DNA from: G963662905 sp963676415
GTDB taxonomy: Bacteria; Bacteroidota; Bacteroidia; Bacteroidales; WRLA01
DNA length: 64,000 nt
NCBI GenBank assembly: GCA_963676415.1
Contig: OY781097.1
Coordinates: forward strand, 992,001-1,056,000
Direction of reading: 5' to 3'
Positions 28,111 through 37,490 of the stretch are shown in pieces. Numbering within the stretch: the first letter of the stretch is position 1; each line of letters begins with the position of its first letter. The position numbers and the translations under genes were made by a program. Under the pieces are notes generated by a model that was not told the origin of the DNA, ran no database searches, and saw nothing but the letters and a program-made list of their open reading frames with translations.

Positions 28111-28168
28111 ATAATTTCCTGAGGGCAAACTCATTTTGCTCAAACACTAAGCACCAGAAGATATAAGC

Positions 28169-31100
28169 ATGAGAAAAAAATATTTACTCTTTTTGGCAGT
28201 TTTTCTTGGGATGACAATCGCTGCCTTTTCACAAAGCAAACCAACAACTTTTACCAGTGAGATTTTGAAGCAGAGCCAGCAAATACTGGATCTCAAAATT
28301 AAAAGTCCGGCATACGAAATAGCGCAACACAGGGGAAATATACACGGACAGCAAATTATCTGCTCGGGCATACAATTGCCTGCACAATCAGGCTATCCGG
28401 ATATTCCGGTGTACAGCAAAAGGATACTTGTGCCCAAGGGCGCTGATGTTTCCATCCGCTATGAGATAATAAAACAGCATACGGTCAGTGATATTGACCT
28501 GGCCGCAGCGCCACAAATTCCTTTCGATACGGATACGGTAATGGTTTATGAGCGCAATGATGCTGTTTATCAAACCAATGCTTTTTTCCCGGAAGAAATT
28601 GCCCGTATTTCCAAAAATCAGGGCATGGGCGGCTATGATACACGTATATTAAACTGGGCGCCCTTCCGCTATAATCCCGTAACAGGAAAGCTGCAGGTGA
28701 TTGATGAAATCCGTATCAAAATAAATTTCACGGGTGGAAACGGTTCATTCCGCAGCAGCAAACACAGCAGTGCGTTTTGGAACAACATCCTGGCATCGCA
28801 GGTGCTTAATCCCGAAAACCTTGTAATAAGCAACAAAAGTGCAAACCAACGGGCTCAAGGATTTGAATACTTGCTTGTAATTCCCAACGATACAACCTTT
28901 CGCATCTGGGCCGATACGCTGGCACGTTTCCGCAACGAACAAGGCATCAAAACCGGTATTGTTACACTTGCCGAAATTGGCGGCAATACTTCATCAGCTA
29001 TTGAAGCTTATCTTGTTAATGCCGTGAACAACTGGGAAATCCCACCGGCAGCGGTACTCTTTATGGCCGATTACGGTACAAGTGCCGACAACCGCATCAC
29101 TTCGCCGGTTTATGATAACTATTGCATCAGCGATAACCTTATGGCCGATTTTGATAACGACGGCCTGCCGGAAATTGCAACGGCACGCATGACAGCCCGT
29201 GATGCCGGACAACTCGCAGAAATGGTGCGCAAAGCCATTAATTATGAGCGCAATCCGGTAATGGATGCCTCTTTTTACGATAAACCGGTTACGGCATTAG
29301 GCTGGCAAACCGAACGCTGGTTCCAGATCTGCAGCGAAGCAATTTCAGGATATTTCAGCAATTCAGGCAAAAATCCCGTGCGCATTAATGATGTGTACGA
29401 AGGAAACCCAAACAACGATCCTTGGTCAACATCATCCAACACCTGGACTATCTTAAACACTTTTGGCCCTGCAGGTTTAGGTTATATTCCTTCGCAGCCT
29501 TCAGAACTGGACGGTTGGTATGGCGGAACAGCCGACAAAGTAAATGAAGCGCTCAATGAAGGGGCTTTTATGCTGGTGCACCGCGATCACGGTAGTATTG
29601 ATGGCTGGGGCGAACCCAATTACGATCAAACAGATATTCGGAAAGGGCTGAACGGCAATGATAAACTCCCCTTTATTTTTTCCATCAACTGCCTGACCGG
29701 CAAATTCAATGTAGGTGGCGATTGTTTTGCGGAAACCTTCCACCGCGACCCTGCTCGTGCCTTAGGAATTATTGCCGCAACCGAAGTGTCCTATTCCTTT
29801 GTAAACGACACTTATATGTGGGGCATGATGGATTATATGTTCCCGGATTTCCTTCCCGAAACGGGCGAAGACGGAGCACCCAACCTCTATCCCGCTTTTG
29901 CCAATGTTTCCGGTAAATATTTCCTCGAAGCATCATCATGGCCCTGGAACGAAAACAATAAGGAAGTCACTTATATGCTTTTCCATCATCATGGCGATGC
30001 GTTCCAGCAATTGTTCTCTGAAGTGCCTGCCGTAATCACTTCCTCGGCTCCCGAACGAATTACCGATACAGTAACAGGAATCCAAATAACTGCCCCCGAA
30101 GGATGCCGCATCGGAATCAGCCATAACGGAAACTATATCGCGCATCACATCTCAACAGGAGGCGATCAATGGGTTGTTATTCCGCAGCAAGAGGAAGGAA
30201 CGGTACTTACAGCCACAATCACCGGCCCCAATTACCAACGTAAGCAGCACAGCATCCAGGTTGTGCCCAATAACGGCCCTTTTCTTGTTTGTAAAGATTT
30301 TGAATGGCCTAGCGGTCAATTGGAAGCCGGCAACAGTGCCACCTGGAACCTGAAACTGGAAAATATCGGCTTTGCTGCTTCCAGTAATATTACGCTCAAT
30401 TTCAGTACGGATATGCCGGAAGTAAGCCTGAGCTATGATCCGGTTGAAATCCAAAACCTGGATCAGGATGCTTCTGTTGAGCTTGAAAATGTGCTGGAAT
30501 TTTCTGCGGATTGTCAAATAAATGATGGCACTGCCGTTCCGGTTATCATCAGCATCAGCTCCGATGAGCACAGCCGCGAACAGCAAGCCCAGATTACCGT
30601 TCATGCGCCATCCATGAAATTTGAACCTTTTGGTGTAAGCGAACTGAACGGAAATGCCAATAATTGGCTGGAACCCGGCGAATCGGGTGTGCTCAGCCTT
30701 TTGATTTCCAATGAAGGATCCGCGCCATTGCATTCAGTAGCCGGAACATTTTCTTTTATTCAAAATATTCCATCACTGGAAATTACCAGTATTATTGAGC
30801 CCTCCGAGAGCGTGCAAGCCGGAACTACCGACACGGTTAAGGTCTTTTTTGATGTGGCTCCATTTGTTGCCGAAGGAACGGAATTCGGTATGGAAGTGGT
30901 GATTAGCGGTGATTGTGCCTATGAAATGAGAGATACCGTCCCGGTGCAGATTGGCCGGAAAAACAGTTTGATTATTGATCTGGACCGCAATCATAATTCC
31001 GGAGACTCCATCATGCAAAGCCTCACAAATTTGGGTTATACGGCAGAAATTGTTCGCGAATGGCCACTGGATTTATCGGAATACCAAAGTGTATTTGTTT

Positions 31101-32356
31101 GCATCGGCATGTTTGGCAGCAATGATGTCCTTAGCCTGAAAGAGGGCGCGGAACTGGCAGAATATGTCGAAAACAACGGAAACCTGTATTTGGAGGGCGG
31201 CGATTTCTGGGTGTTTAATCCAAAAACCGATGTGCATCCCCTATTCCATATCGAAGGTTTGGAAGATGGCTTTGATGACCTGGAAGAAGTTGCTGCAACC
31301 TATGGCGCATTTACCGAAGGAATGGCATTCAATTATACGGGCGATGTCCGCTGCGTGGATCGGATAAAGCACATCGACGGGGCAAAAGCAGTCTTCTATA
31401 ATCCTGAAAGGACATATTTTACTACCGTTACGTATGAGTCGGACAAATACCGCACAATCGGCAGCGTATATGAATTTGGCGGTCTGGAAAATGCGGAAGA
31501 GCCCTCTACGCGTGATGAACTCATGCACCGGTATATGGAGTTTTTCGGCATCCTGCAACGCCCCGACGCCCCGCTAATGCCCACTGGCAGCACAGAACTA
31601 TGTGCCGGTCAGCAGAGCGATTACAGCATCCCTGAAGTAAACGGAGCAACGGCTTATGAATGGAGAATTGTTCCTGAAGATGCGGCCAGCCTGGAGATGA
31701 ACGGAAATGCCGTGCAGGCAAACTGGAACGAAAACTTTTCAGGAAATGCATCTTTATTTGTGTATGCACTGAAAGATGGCGTAGCCGGAGCTGCTTCTGA
31801 ACTGCTTGAAATCAATGTAAACCCATTGCCGGAAGCTCCAATGCAGCCTACCGGAGCAGATAGTTTGATATGGAGAAATGATGCTTTACAGGCCAAATAT
31901 TTCCTGCCGCAGGCAAATGGTCTAATCTGGAAAATCGAACCGGAAAATGCAGCAACACACCAAATAGCAGGCGACAGCCTCCTGATCACTATTACAGACA
32001 GCTATACAGGCAAACTGTTCCTGTCCGCAGCAGCCAGTAATGAATGTGGCCAAAGTGCCTTCGGCGAAAGCCTCAAAGTTACGATACTTTCGAGCCTTGG
32101 CGTGCTTGATCCCGAAAAAACAAACTGGAACATTTATCCCAATCCGGCCACTAAAGCTGTTTACCTGAAATCATCCAACGCTACAAATGCTGTTATAAAT
32201 ATCTATTCGGTGAACGGAAGCCTACAAGCACAATTTGAAATACAGGCACAACAGGAGATACAACTGGATGTCAGTAATTTAAGATCCGGATTATATTTGC
32301 TTGAAATCATTACAGATTCCGGTGTGCTTAATAAACGGCTGATCATCAACAGGTAA
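28169..32356 (+). CDS. C25 (gingipain-like) cysteine peptidase, T9SS-exported (paralogue 3)
   Basis: A 1,395-residue protein with a signal peptide (1-22) and the same propeptide and peptidase architecture as its upstream neighbour. His lies in LVHRDHGSIDGWGE (about 471) and Cys in FSINCLTGKFN (about 508). The C-terminal half differs: two CARDB-like sandwich modules (about 705-930), then an alpha/beta segment (about 932-1,130, LIIDLDRNHNSGDSI, VFVCIGMFGSND, LEGGDFW) resembling a flavodoxin- or amidotransferase-like fold, two PKD-like modules and a T9SS tail (NIYPNPATKAVYLK). The stop codon directly touches a purine-rich repeat array. It is probably a secreted protease with a different accessory or binding part. 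Confidence 0.87.
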   Translation: MRKKYLLFLAVFLGMTIAAFSQSKPTTFTSEILKQSQQILDLKIKSPAYEIAQHRGNIHGQQIICSGIQLPAQSGYPDIPVYSKRILVPKGADVSIRYEIIKQHTVSDIDLAAAPQIPFDTDTVMVYERNDAVYQTNAFFPEEIARISKNQGMGGYDTRILNWAPFRYNPVTGKLQVIDEIRIKINFTGGNGSFRSSKHSSAFWNNILASQVLNPENLVISNKSANQRAQGFEYLLVIPNDTTFRIWADTLARFRNEQGIKTGIVTLAEIGGNTSSAIEAYLVNAVNNWEIPPAAVLFMADYGTSADNRITSPVYDNYCISDNLMADFDNDGLPEIATARMTARDAGQLAEMVRKAINYERNPVMDASFYDKPVTALGWQTERWFQICSEAISGYFSNSGKNPVRINDVYEGNPNNDPWSTSSNTWTILNTFGPAGLGYIPSQPSELDGWYGGTADKVNEALNEGAFMLVHRDHGSIDGWGEPNYDQTDIRKGLNGNDKLPFIFSINCLTGKFNVGGDCFAETFHRDPARALGIIAATEVSYSFVNDTYMWGMMDYMFPDFLPETGEDGAPNLYPAFANVSGKYFLEASSWPWNENNKEVTYMLFHHHGDAFQQLFSEVPAVITSSAPERITDTVTGIQITAPEGCRIGISHNGNYIAHHISTGGDQWVVIPQQEEGTVLTATITGPNYQRKQHSIQVVPNNGPFLVCKDFEWPSGQLEAGNSATWNLKLENIGFAASSNITLNFSTDMPEVSLSYDPVEIQNLDQDASVELENVLEFSADCQINDGTAVPVIISISSDEHSREQQAQITVHAPSMKFEPFGVSELNGNANNWLEPGESGVLSLLISNEGSAPLHSVAGTFSFIQNIPSLEITSIIEPSESVQAGTTDTVKVFFDVAPFVAEGTEFGMEVVISGDCAYEMRDTVPVQIGRKNSLIIDLDRNHNSGDSIMQSLTNLGYTAEIVREWPLDLSEYQSVFVCIGMFGSNDVLSLKEGAELAEYVENNGNLYLEGGDFWVFNPKTDVHPLFHIEGLEDGFDDLEEVAATYGAFTEGMAFNYTGDVRCVDRIKHIDGAKAVFYNPERTYFTTVTYESDKYRTIGSVYEFGGLENAEEPSTRDELMHRYMEFFGILQRPDAPLMPTGSTELCAGQQSDYSIPEVNGATAYEWRIVPEDAASLEMNGNAVQANWNENFSGNASLFVYALKDGVAGAASELLEINVNPLPEAPMQPTGADSLIWRNDALQAKYFLPQANGLIWKIEPENAATHQIAGDSLLITITDSYTGKLFLSAAASNECGQSAFGESLKVTILSSLGVLDPEKTNWNIYPNPATKAVYLKSSNATNAVINIYSVNGSLQAQFEIQAQQEIQLDVSNLRSGLYLLEIITDSGVLNKRLIINR

Positions 32357-32708
32357 GAAAGTGGGAAAGTGACAAGTGGGAAAGTGACAAGTGCGAAAGT
32401 GGCAAGTGCGAAAGTGGCAAGTGCGAAAGTGGCAAGTGCGAAAGTGGCAAGTGCGAAAGTGGCAAGTGCGAAAGTGGCAAGTGCGAAAGTGGCAAGTGCG
32501 AAAGTGGCAAGTGCGAAAGTGGCAAGTGCGAAAGTGGCAAGTGCGAAAGTGGCAAGTGCGAAAGTGGCAAGTGCGAAAGTGGCAAGTGCGAAAGTGGCAA
32601 GTGCGAAAGTGACAAGTGCGAAAGTTCAAAGTCCACTTTCATACTTTCACACTTTCATACTTTCACACTTTCATACTTTCATACTTCCCCACTTCCCCAC
32701 TTTCACAT
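32357..32708. repeat. Stop-codon-anchored hairpin repeat, copy A
   Basis: The left arm is made of 15-bp purine-rich units, the hinge is close to AAAGTCCACTTTC, and the right arm is made of 8-bp units ACTTTCAT/ACTTTCAC. Both arms read G/A-rich inward, so the element can fold as a large imperfect hairpin. It begins on the base after the stop of the third C25 gene and runs into the 3' end of the convergent RNase R gene. It accounts for the 306 bp without a gene here. Confidence 0.8.
32391..32600 (+). repeat. Fourteen perfect copies of a 15-bp tandem repeat
   Basis: GTGCGAAAGTGGCAA is repeated 14 times without a mismatch, flanked by variant units (GTGGGAAAGTGACAA before, GTGCGAAAGTGACAA after). 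Because 15 is divisible by three, the array is open in several frames and produces false ORFs. Perfect identity suggests recent expansion and a copy number likely to vary between strains. Confidence 0.95.
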
Positions 32709-34867
32709 TCATCCCCAACCAAAGCCAGGTCAATTTTGCGCGCATTGACATCCACATTTTTTACCTGCACATTCACCTCATCGCCGATTTTGTAGGATTT
32801 ATGATGATGGTGGCCGGTTACCTGATAGTTGTCTTCATCGAGATAATAGTAATCGTCATCAAGGTCCTGCATGCGGATCATGCCTTCGCAGAAGCTTTCT
32901 TTCAGTTCCACAAAAACGCCCCATTTGCTTACCCCACTGATTATACCACAATATTTTTGACCGACTTTGTCGGCAAGATATTCGGCCTGTTTATATTTAA
33001 CGGAAGCGCGTTCGGCATCGGTGGCAGCGCGTTCCATATCGGAGCTGTGGTCGCACATTTCTTCCAGGCTGGAGCGGTCGAGGTATTTGCCTTTATGTAG
33101 ATAAGCCCATACCAATCGGTGCACCAAAAGGTCGGGATACCTCCTGATGGGCGATGTAAAATGTGTATAATGTTTGAACCCCAGGCCGTAATGGCCAATA
33201 TTTTCGGTAGAATAAACCGCTTTGGCCATAGCACGCAAAGTCATGGTTTCGATCAGGTTTTGTTCCCCGCGGCCTTTTACACTGGTCAGTAGCTTATTCA
33301 AACTTTGATTGAGTGCTTCCTGACCAAAGAAATCAATTTTATAACCAAACTTGCCGCATAATTTGCTCAGGCTGGCCAGTTTTTCGCCATTGGGCTCATC
33401 GTGGATACGGAAAACAAAAGGCTTGGGCTTGTTTCCGCGTGCCATCCCAAACATCTGAGCTATAGTTTTATTGGCCAGCAGCATAAATTCTTCTACCAGC
33501 TCGTGCGATTCGTTATGCTCGCGAACATACACATCCACGGGTTTTTTATCATCATCGAGTATAAAGCGCACTTCATTAGATTCCATATTGATGGAGCCTT
33601 TTTCAAAACGCATTTTCCGCAGTTTTTGCGCCAGGCCGTGCAGCACGAGGAGTTCCTCTTTAAAAGTATCGTTTTCGTTATTTCCGTTGATGACCCCCTG
33701 CACTTCCTCATAGGTATATCTCCGGTCAGAATGAATCACCGAGCGGCAAACCCATTTGTTTCTGACTTTCACTTCTTCGTCCAGCTCCAGCATCACCGAC
33801 ATGGCAAAACGATCTTCTTTGGGGACCAGCGAACACAGGCCATTCGAAAGCACCTCAGGCAGCATGGGTACAACGCGATCGACCAGATAAACGGATGTAG
33901 CCCGGTGATAGGCTTCTTTGTCGATGGCGGTTCCCGGCTGCACAAAATGCGACACATCGGCAATATGCACGCCCACAACTACATTTCCGTTGGGCAGCTT
34001 TTCGATGGACAAAGCATCGTCAAAGTCTTTTGCATCTTTCGGGTCGATGGTAAATGTGGTCAGGCGCTGAAACTTCTCCCGGCCTTCGTAGGCATCCATC
34101 GGAATTGTGGACGGAAGTCTGGCTGCTTCATCCAGTACTTCCTGAGGGAACTCGATGGGCAGGTCATATTCCATCAAAATACTTTGCATTTCCACATTAT
34201 TGTCGCCCGGTTTACCCAGCACTTTTACCACTTTTGCAAATGGATTGCGGGCATGATCGGGCCAGTCGGTAATTTCCGCAATGACTTTATCCCCGTTTTT
34301 TGCTTCGAGCAGATCCTGCTGATGCACAAAAAGATCAAACGGCATGCTTTGCTGATCAGGGATCATGAAGGCATAATTATGCTTGATGTCCATAATCCCC
34401 ACAAACTGTGTTTTATTACGTTTGATCACCTCAATAATCTGTCCTTCGTGCTTTCGGTTGCGCCTTTTAGGGAACAGGAAAACCTTTACCCAATCTCCGT
34501 GCAGCGCCTTTCCCGTATTGCCTTGCGCAATAAAAATATCTTCGTCAAAACTATCGGAAATAACATAAGCTTTTCCGGTTTGCTTCATATCAACTTTGCC
34601 TTCCACATAAGTTTTCGGGCTGTATTTTGTGATATACTTTGCATGCAATTTGTATTTGCCGCGCTTTTCTTCCACCAGGATATTTCCAATAAGCAGTTCA
34701 TCCAAAATATCCCGCACAAGCTGTCGTGCGTCTTTATCCATGATGCCCAATTGCTTGCTTATTTGTCTGTAATTCATCCCTTTAAAAGGACTTCGCGCCA
34801 TCATGCCAATAATTTGCTCTTTAAGGCTTACACCTCTGGATTCCGATTTGCGGCGTTTTTTTCTCAT
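32663..34867 (-). CDS. rnr: Ribonuclease R (RNB-family 3'-5' exoribonuclease)
   Basis: A 734-residue protein from the chosen start (MRKKRRKSES). An N-terminal winged-helix (LKEQIIGMMARSPFKGMNYRQISKQ) and cold-shock domains precede the RNB catalytic core, with acidic TIDPKDAKDFDDALSIEK near 255 for metal binding. Further core motifs are HIADVSHFV and TSPIRRYPDLLVHR, and an S1 domain lies at about 630-715. It degrades structured RNA processively. The frame extends to 34927, but a -7-like element at 34916-34923 and a hydrophobic, unlikely leader favour 34867. The last 13 or so residues and the stop codon are encoded by the neighbouring 8-bp repeat arm, so the original C-terminus was probably replaced. 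Confidence 0.92.
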   Translation of the reverse strand: MRKKRRKSESRGVSLKEQIIGMMARSPFKGMNYRQISKQLGIMDKDARQLVRDILDELLIGNILVEEKRGKYKLHAKYITKYSPKTYVEGKVDMKQTGKAYVISDSFDEDIFIAQGNTGKALHGDWVKVFLFPKRRNRKHEGQIIEVIKRNKTQFVGIMDIKHNYAFMIPDQQSMPFDLFVHQQDLLEAKNGDKVIAEITDWPDHARNPFAKVVKVLGKPGDNNVEMQSILMEYDLPIEFPQEVLDEAARLPSTIPMDAYEGREKFQRLTTFTIDPKDAKDFDDALSIEKLPNGNVVVGVHIADVSHFVQPGTAIDKEAYHRATSVYLVDRVVPMLPEVLSNGLCSLVPKEDRFAMSVMLELDEEVKVRNKWVCRSVIHSDRRYTYEEVQGVINGNNENDTFKEELLVLHGLAQKLRKMRFEKGSINMESNEVRFILDDDKKPVDVYVREHNESHELVEEFMLLANKTIAQMFGMARGNKPKPFVFRIHDEPNGEKLASLSKLCGKFGYKIDFFGQEALNQSLNKLLTSVKGRGEQNLIETMTLRAMAKAVYSTENIGHYGLGFKHYTHFTSPIRRYPDLLVHRLVWAYLHKGKYLDRSSLEEMCDHSSDMERAATDAERASVKYKQAEYLADKVGQKYCGIISGVSKWGVFVELKESFCEGMIRMQDLDDDYYYLDEDNYQVTGHHHHKSYKIGDEVNVQVKNVDVNARKIDLALVGDECESGEVGKYESMKV

Positions 34868-34915
34868 GATTTTGTTTTTTCCTGCGCATTTATAAAATAC
34901 AGCAGATATTAGTAA

Positions 34916-34923
34916 CAAAGCTA
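34916..34923 (-). promoter_or_regulatory. Putative -7 element of rnr
   Basis: The minus strand reads TAGCTTTG, matching TAnnTTTG, about 50 bp before the chosen start at 34867. No convincing -33 box is present. Confidence 0.35.
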
Positions 34924-35070
34924 ACAAAAATAAGCACGCAACCGGCCTTTGACCGATGCAAGAAAAAACGGATCGGCTTTGACCGGCATTTTGCTAAAAA
35001 AAGCCACATCCCGATAAAACCGGAATATGGCACGAATGAAAACCTCTAAAATAATTATAAGCTAGAAAAC

Positions 35071-36183
35071 TTATCCTTCCTGAACGCCCATCGGTTTGCC
35101 CGAATTAGGCACTTTCACTTTATCGTCTTTAGAAATGCCTTCCAGGACTTCGATCTGGATTCCATCCGAAAGCCCGGTTGTTAAATATCGTTTTTCGTAT
35201 TGCTGCGGGCCGATTTCCACCTCCACAAAAACGGAATCTTTATCATCAAACTGCAAGAGGCTTTCTTTGATACTCAGAACTTTATCATGACGTTCGAGCA
35301 CGATATCGGCATTGGCAGAATAATTGGCACGCACAAAAACGCTGTCGCGCAAGCTGACATCCGCCCTTATTTTAAACTGAATGGCTCCGTTTTCTTCGAT
35401 TCCTTTTGGCGAGATATGCTCCAGAACCGCTTCAAAAGTCTGATCTTCCAAAGCGCCAATTGTCAGGATAAGCGGCATGCCTTCCCTAATCTTGCCCACT
35501 TCGGATTCGTCGATATTTCCTTCAAAAATCATGTCGTTCATATCGGCCACGGTGGCGATGGTTGTGCCATCATTAAAGGTATTGCTTTCGATTACGGAAT
35601 TACCGATTTTCACTGGAATTTCGAGCACCATTCCGTCAATTGTGGAGCGAATCAGGGTATTGCTCACTTCGCCGGCATCGCGTTTCTGGCCTTCACGGAT
35701 CAGCTCCAGATTTCCTTTAGCAGCTGCAACTTCCTGTACTGCATTGTTGTAGGTCACCTCAAAATCTTCAAAATTGCTGATAGGGATTACATCCTTTTCG
35801 AGCAGTTCCTTATTGCGCTGATAATCCTTTTCGGCATCCTTCAGCTGGATTTTTGCCCGTTCCAGGCGCGATTCGGCTTCGTTGAGCTGCACCATGTTCG
35901 GTATAATCTTCACCCGAGCAATCAGGTCACCTTTTCGCAACTGGTCTCCTTCTTCCACAAAAAGCGCATCAATAATTCCGGAAACCTGAGGTTTGATCTG
36001 TATTTCCTGACGGGGAATTACCGAACCGGTTGCCGTGGTTTTCTTAACGATATCTGTAACTTCAGGAGTCAGCGATTCAAAAACCAGCGGTTTGTCCTGC
36101 GATTTTTGAAACAGGTAGTAAATTGTGTAGGCAAATACCCCGAGCAGAATGAGGGCAAAGAAAATCTTCAGAAACTTTTTCAT
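35071..36183 (-). CDS. Periplasmic adaptor (membrane fusion) subunit, MacA/HlyD type
   Basis: A 370-residue protein with one N-terminal membrane anchor (about 4-24). A lipoyl/barrel-sandwich half follows (ATGSVIPRQEIQIKPQVSGII), then a coiled-coil hairpin at about 100-165 (ESRLERAKIQLKDAEKDYQR), the second lipoyl half, and beta-barrel and membrane-proximal domains. It is the last gene of a four-gene minus-strand operon (ATPase, two permeases, adaptor) and should link the inner-membrane transporter to an outer-membrane channel. No TolC-like gene is present in the window. The substrate is unknown. Confidence 0.9.
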   Translation of the reverse strand: MKKFLKIFFALILLGVFAYTIYYLFQKSQDKPLVFESLTPEVTDIVKKTTATGSVIPRQEIQIKPQVSGIIDALFVEEGDQLRKGDLIARVKIIPNMVQLNEAESRLERAKIQLKDAEKDYQRNKELLEKDVIPISNFEDFEVTYNNAVQEVAAAKGNLELIREGQKRDAGEVSNTLIRSTIDGMVLEIPVKIGNSVIESNTFNDGTTIATVADMNDMIFEGNIDESEVGKIREGMPLILTIGALEDQTFEAVLEHISPKGIEENGAIQFKIRADVSLRDSVFVRANYSANADIVLERHDKVLSIKESLLQFDDKDSVFVEVEIGPQQYEKRYLTTGLSDGIQIEVLEGISKDDKVKVPNSGKPMGVQEG

Positions 36184-36213
36184 AATGTGCTGTCTTGATA
36201 TTGTTTTTGTCTT

Positions 36214-37479
36214 TTATTCATCGCGTAGAGCATCAATGGGTTTTATACTCACCGCCCTTCGGGCAGGAATCAGTCCGGCGATCATGCCTGAAAAAATAAG
36301 GACAATCAAAGCGGTCATTGCTTTTTGAAAGTCCACTTCCGGGTTCAGGAACATACCGGATTCACCACCCGATTGCTGAATCATCAAATTAACCCCTTCA
36401 AGGGCTGCCACTCCCAGCACTAAACCAGTGTAACCTGCTATGGTTGTGAGTATTACAGATTCCGTGATGATCTGGCTGATCACCATCCAGGGTGTTGCGC
36501 CAATGGCCCGTTGAACACCAATTTCTTTAGTGCGTTCTTTTACAACAATGAGCATGATATTGCTCACGCCAATCACGCCGGCCAGAAGCGTTCCAATGCC
36601 CACAATCCATATCAGGCCATTGATACCCATAAAAAGCGTGGTCATTTTTTTGTATTGATTTTCCAGGTTAAACGATCCCACAGCCCGTTCATCATCGGGA
36701 TGAATGCTGTGCCTTTGGCGCATTAGGGCTTTTACCTGTGTTTCCACTTCCGAAACCGGCGCCCCCTTTACAGTTATTGAATACCAGCCAACGATATTGC
36801 CATAATTATATGTTTTCTGCAATGTTGTAAATGGTATAAAAATTTGTTGGTTATCATTATCGGCCTGATGGCCCGATTTTTTGGATTTAAACAAGCCAAT
36901 TATTTTAAAATAGACGCCGTTTATCCGCATGCTTGTACCGATGGGATCTTCATCGGGTTCATACATTTCGTTATAAACACGCTGGCCGATCACGGCAACT
37001 TTTCTTTTATCCCGGATATCAAACTCATTAATGAAGCGGCCTTTAACCATATCCACCGGATCGATCTTATAGAAATCAGGATAATCGCCCTGAATACGAA
37101 AAGCGCCGGTACGTTCGTTACGGACTACATTACTATTGCCTTCACTGCTCCATCCCTGCAAGCGCGGCGCGATATACTCTACTTCAGGAATATTATCGAT
37201 AATTGCCTGAGTATCATCATTATCAAAATTATAATGCCGTCCACGCTTAAAACCCTTATAGGGCATGGTAGTGTTCTGCGTCCACATAAAAAAGGAATTG
37301 GTTGCCATATCGCCCATTTCCTGTGTAACGCCATTGTTCAGCCCCTTTCCGGAACCCAGCATGATGATAAGCATAAAAATCCCCCAAAACACGCCAAAAG
37401 CCGTGAAGAAAGTCCGCCACTTGTTTTTACTCAGTGCGTTAAAAATTTCCTGCCATGAATCTGTATCAAATATTCTCAT
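36214..37479 (-). CDS. MacB-like ABC transporter permease (second of pair)
   Basis: A 421-residue permease. The first helix lies at about 23-43 (WRTFFTAFGVFWGIFMLIIML). A large periplasmic MacB_PCD domain follows (about 50-285), then three helices in an FtsX domain with VSNIMLIVVKERTKEIGVQRAIGATPWMV. It ends in LIPARRAVSIKPIDALRDE. This is the mechanotransmission type of permease, which moves substrates from the periplasm outward rather than across the inner membrane. It is a paralogue of the next gene upstream in the operon and is separated from it by 11 bp, so the two probably form a heterodimer. Confidence 0.9.
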   Translation of the reverse strand: MRIFDTDSWQEIFNALSKNKWRTFFTAFGVFWGIFMLIIMLGSGKGLNNGVTQEMGDMATNSFFMWTQNTTMPYKGFKRGRHYNFDNDDTQAIIDNIPEVEYIAPRLQGWSSEGNSNVVRNERTGAFRIQGDYPDFYKIDPVDMVKGRFINEFDIRDKRKVAVIGQRVYNEMYEPDEDPIGTSMRINGVYFKIIGLFKSKKSGHQADNDNQQIFIPFTTLQKTYNYGNIVGWYSITVKGAPVSEVETQVKALMRQRHSIHPDDERAVGSFNLENQYKKMTTLFMGINGLIWIVGIGTLLAGVIGVSNIMLIVVKERTKEIGVQRAIGATPWMVISQIITESVILTTIAGYTGLVLGVAALEGVNLMIQQSGGESGMFLNPEVDFQKAMTALIVLIFSGMIAGLIPARRAVSIKPIDALRDE

Positions 37480-37490
37480 CTTTTGGGGCT

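Noticed and set aside
32391..32600. CRISPR-like appearance of the repeat array
   Set aside because: The 15-bp units are directly contiguous with no spacers, and no cas genes are present in the window.
32369..33100. A 243-residue open frame through the 15-bp repeats (ASAKV repeats), and similar frames on both strands
   Set aside because: These are by-products of a 15-bp tandem array lacking stops; most of the remainder is antisense to RNase R and no protein-like sequence is present.
33401..34912. Long open frame (about 500 codons) on the + strand
   Set aside because: It lies entirely opposite the RNase R gene, and its translation is rich in His, Ile and Phe without domains; a codon-bias shadow.
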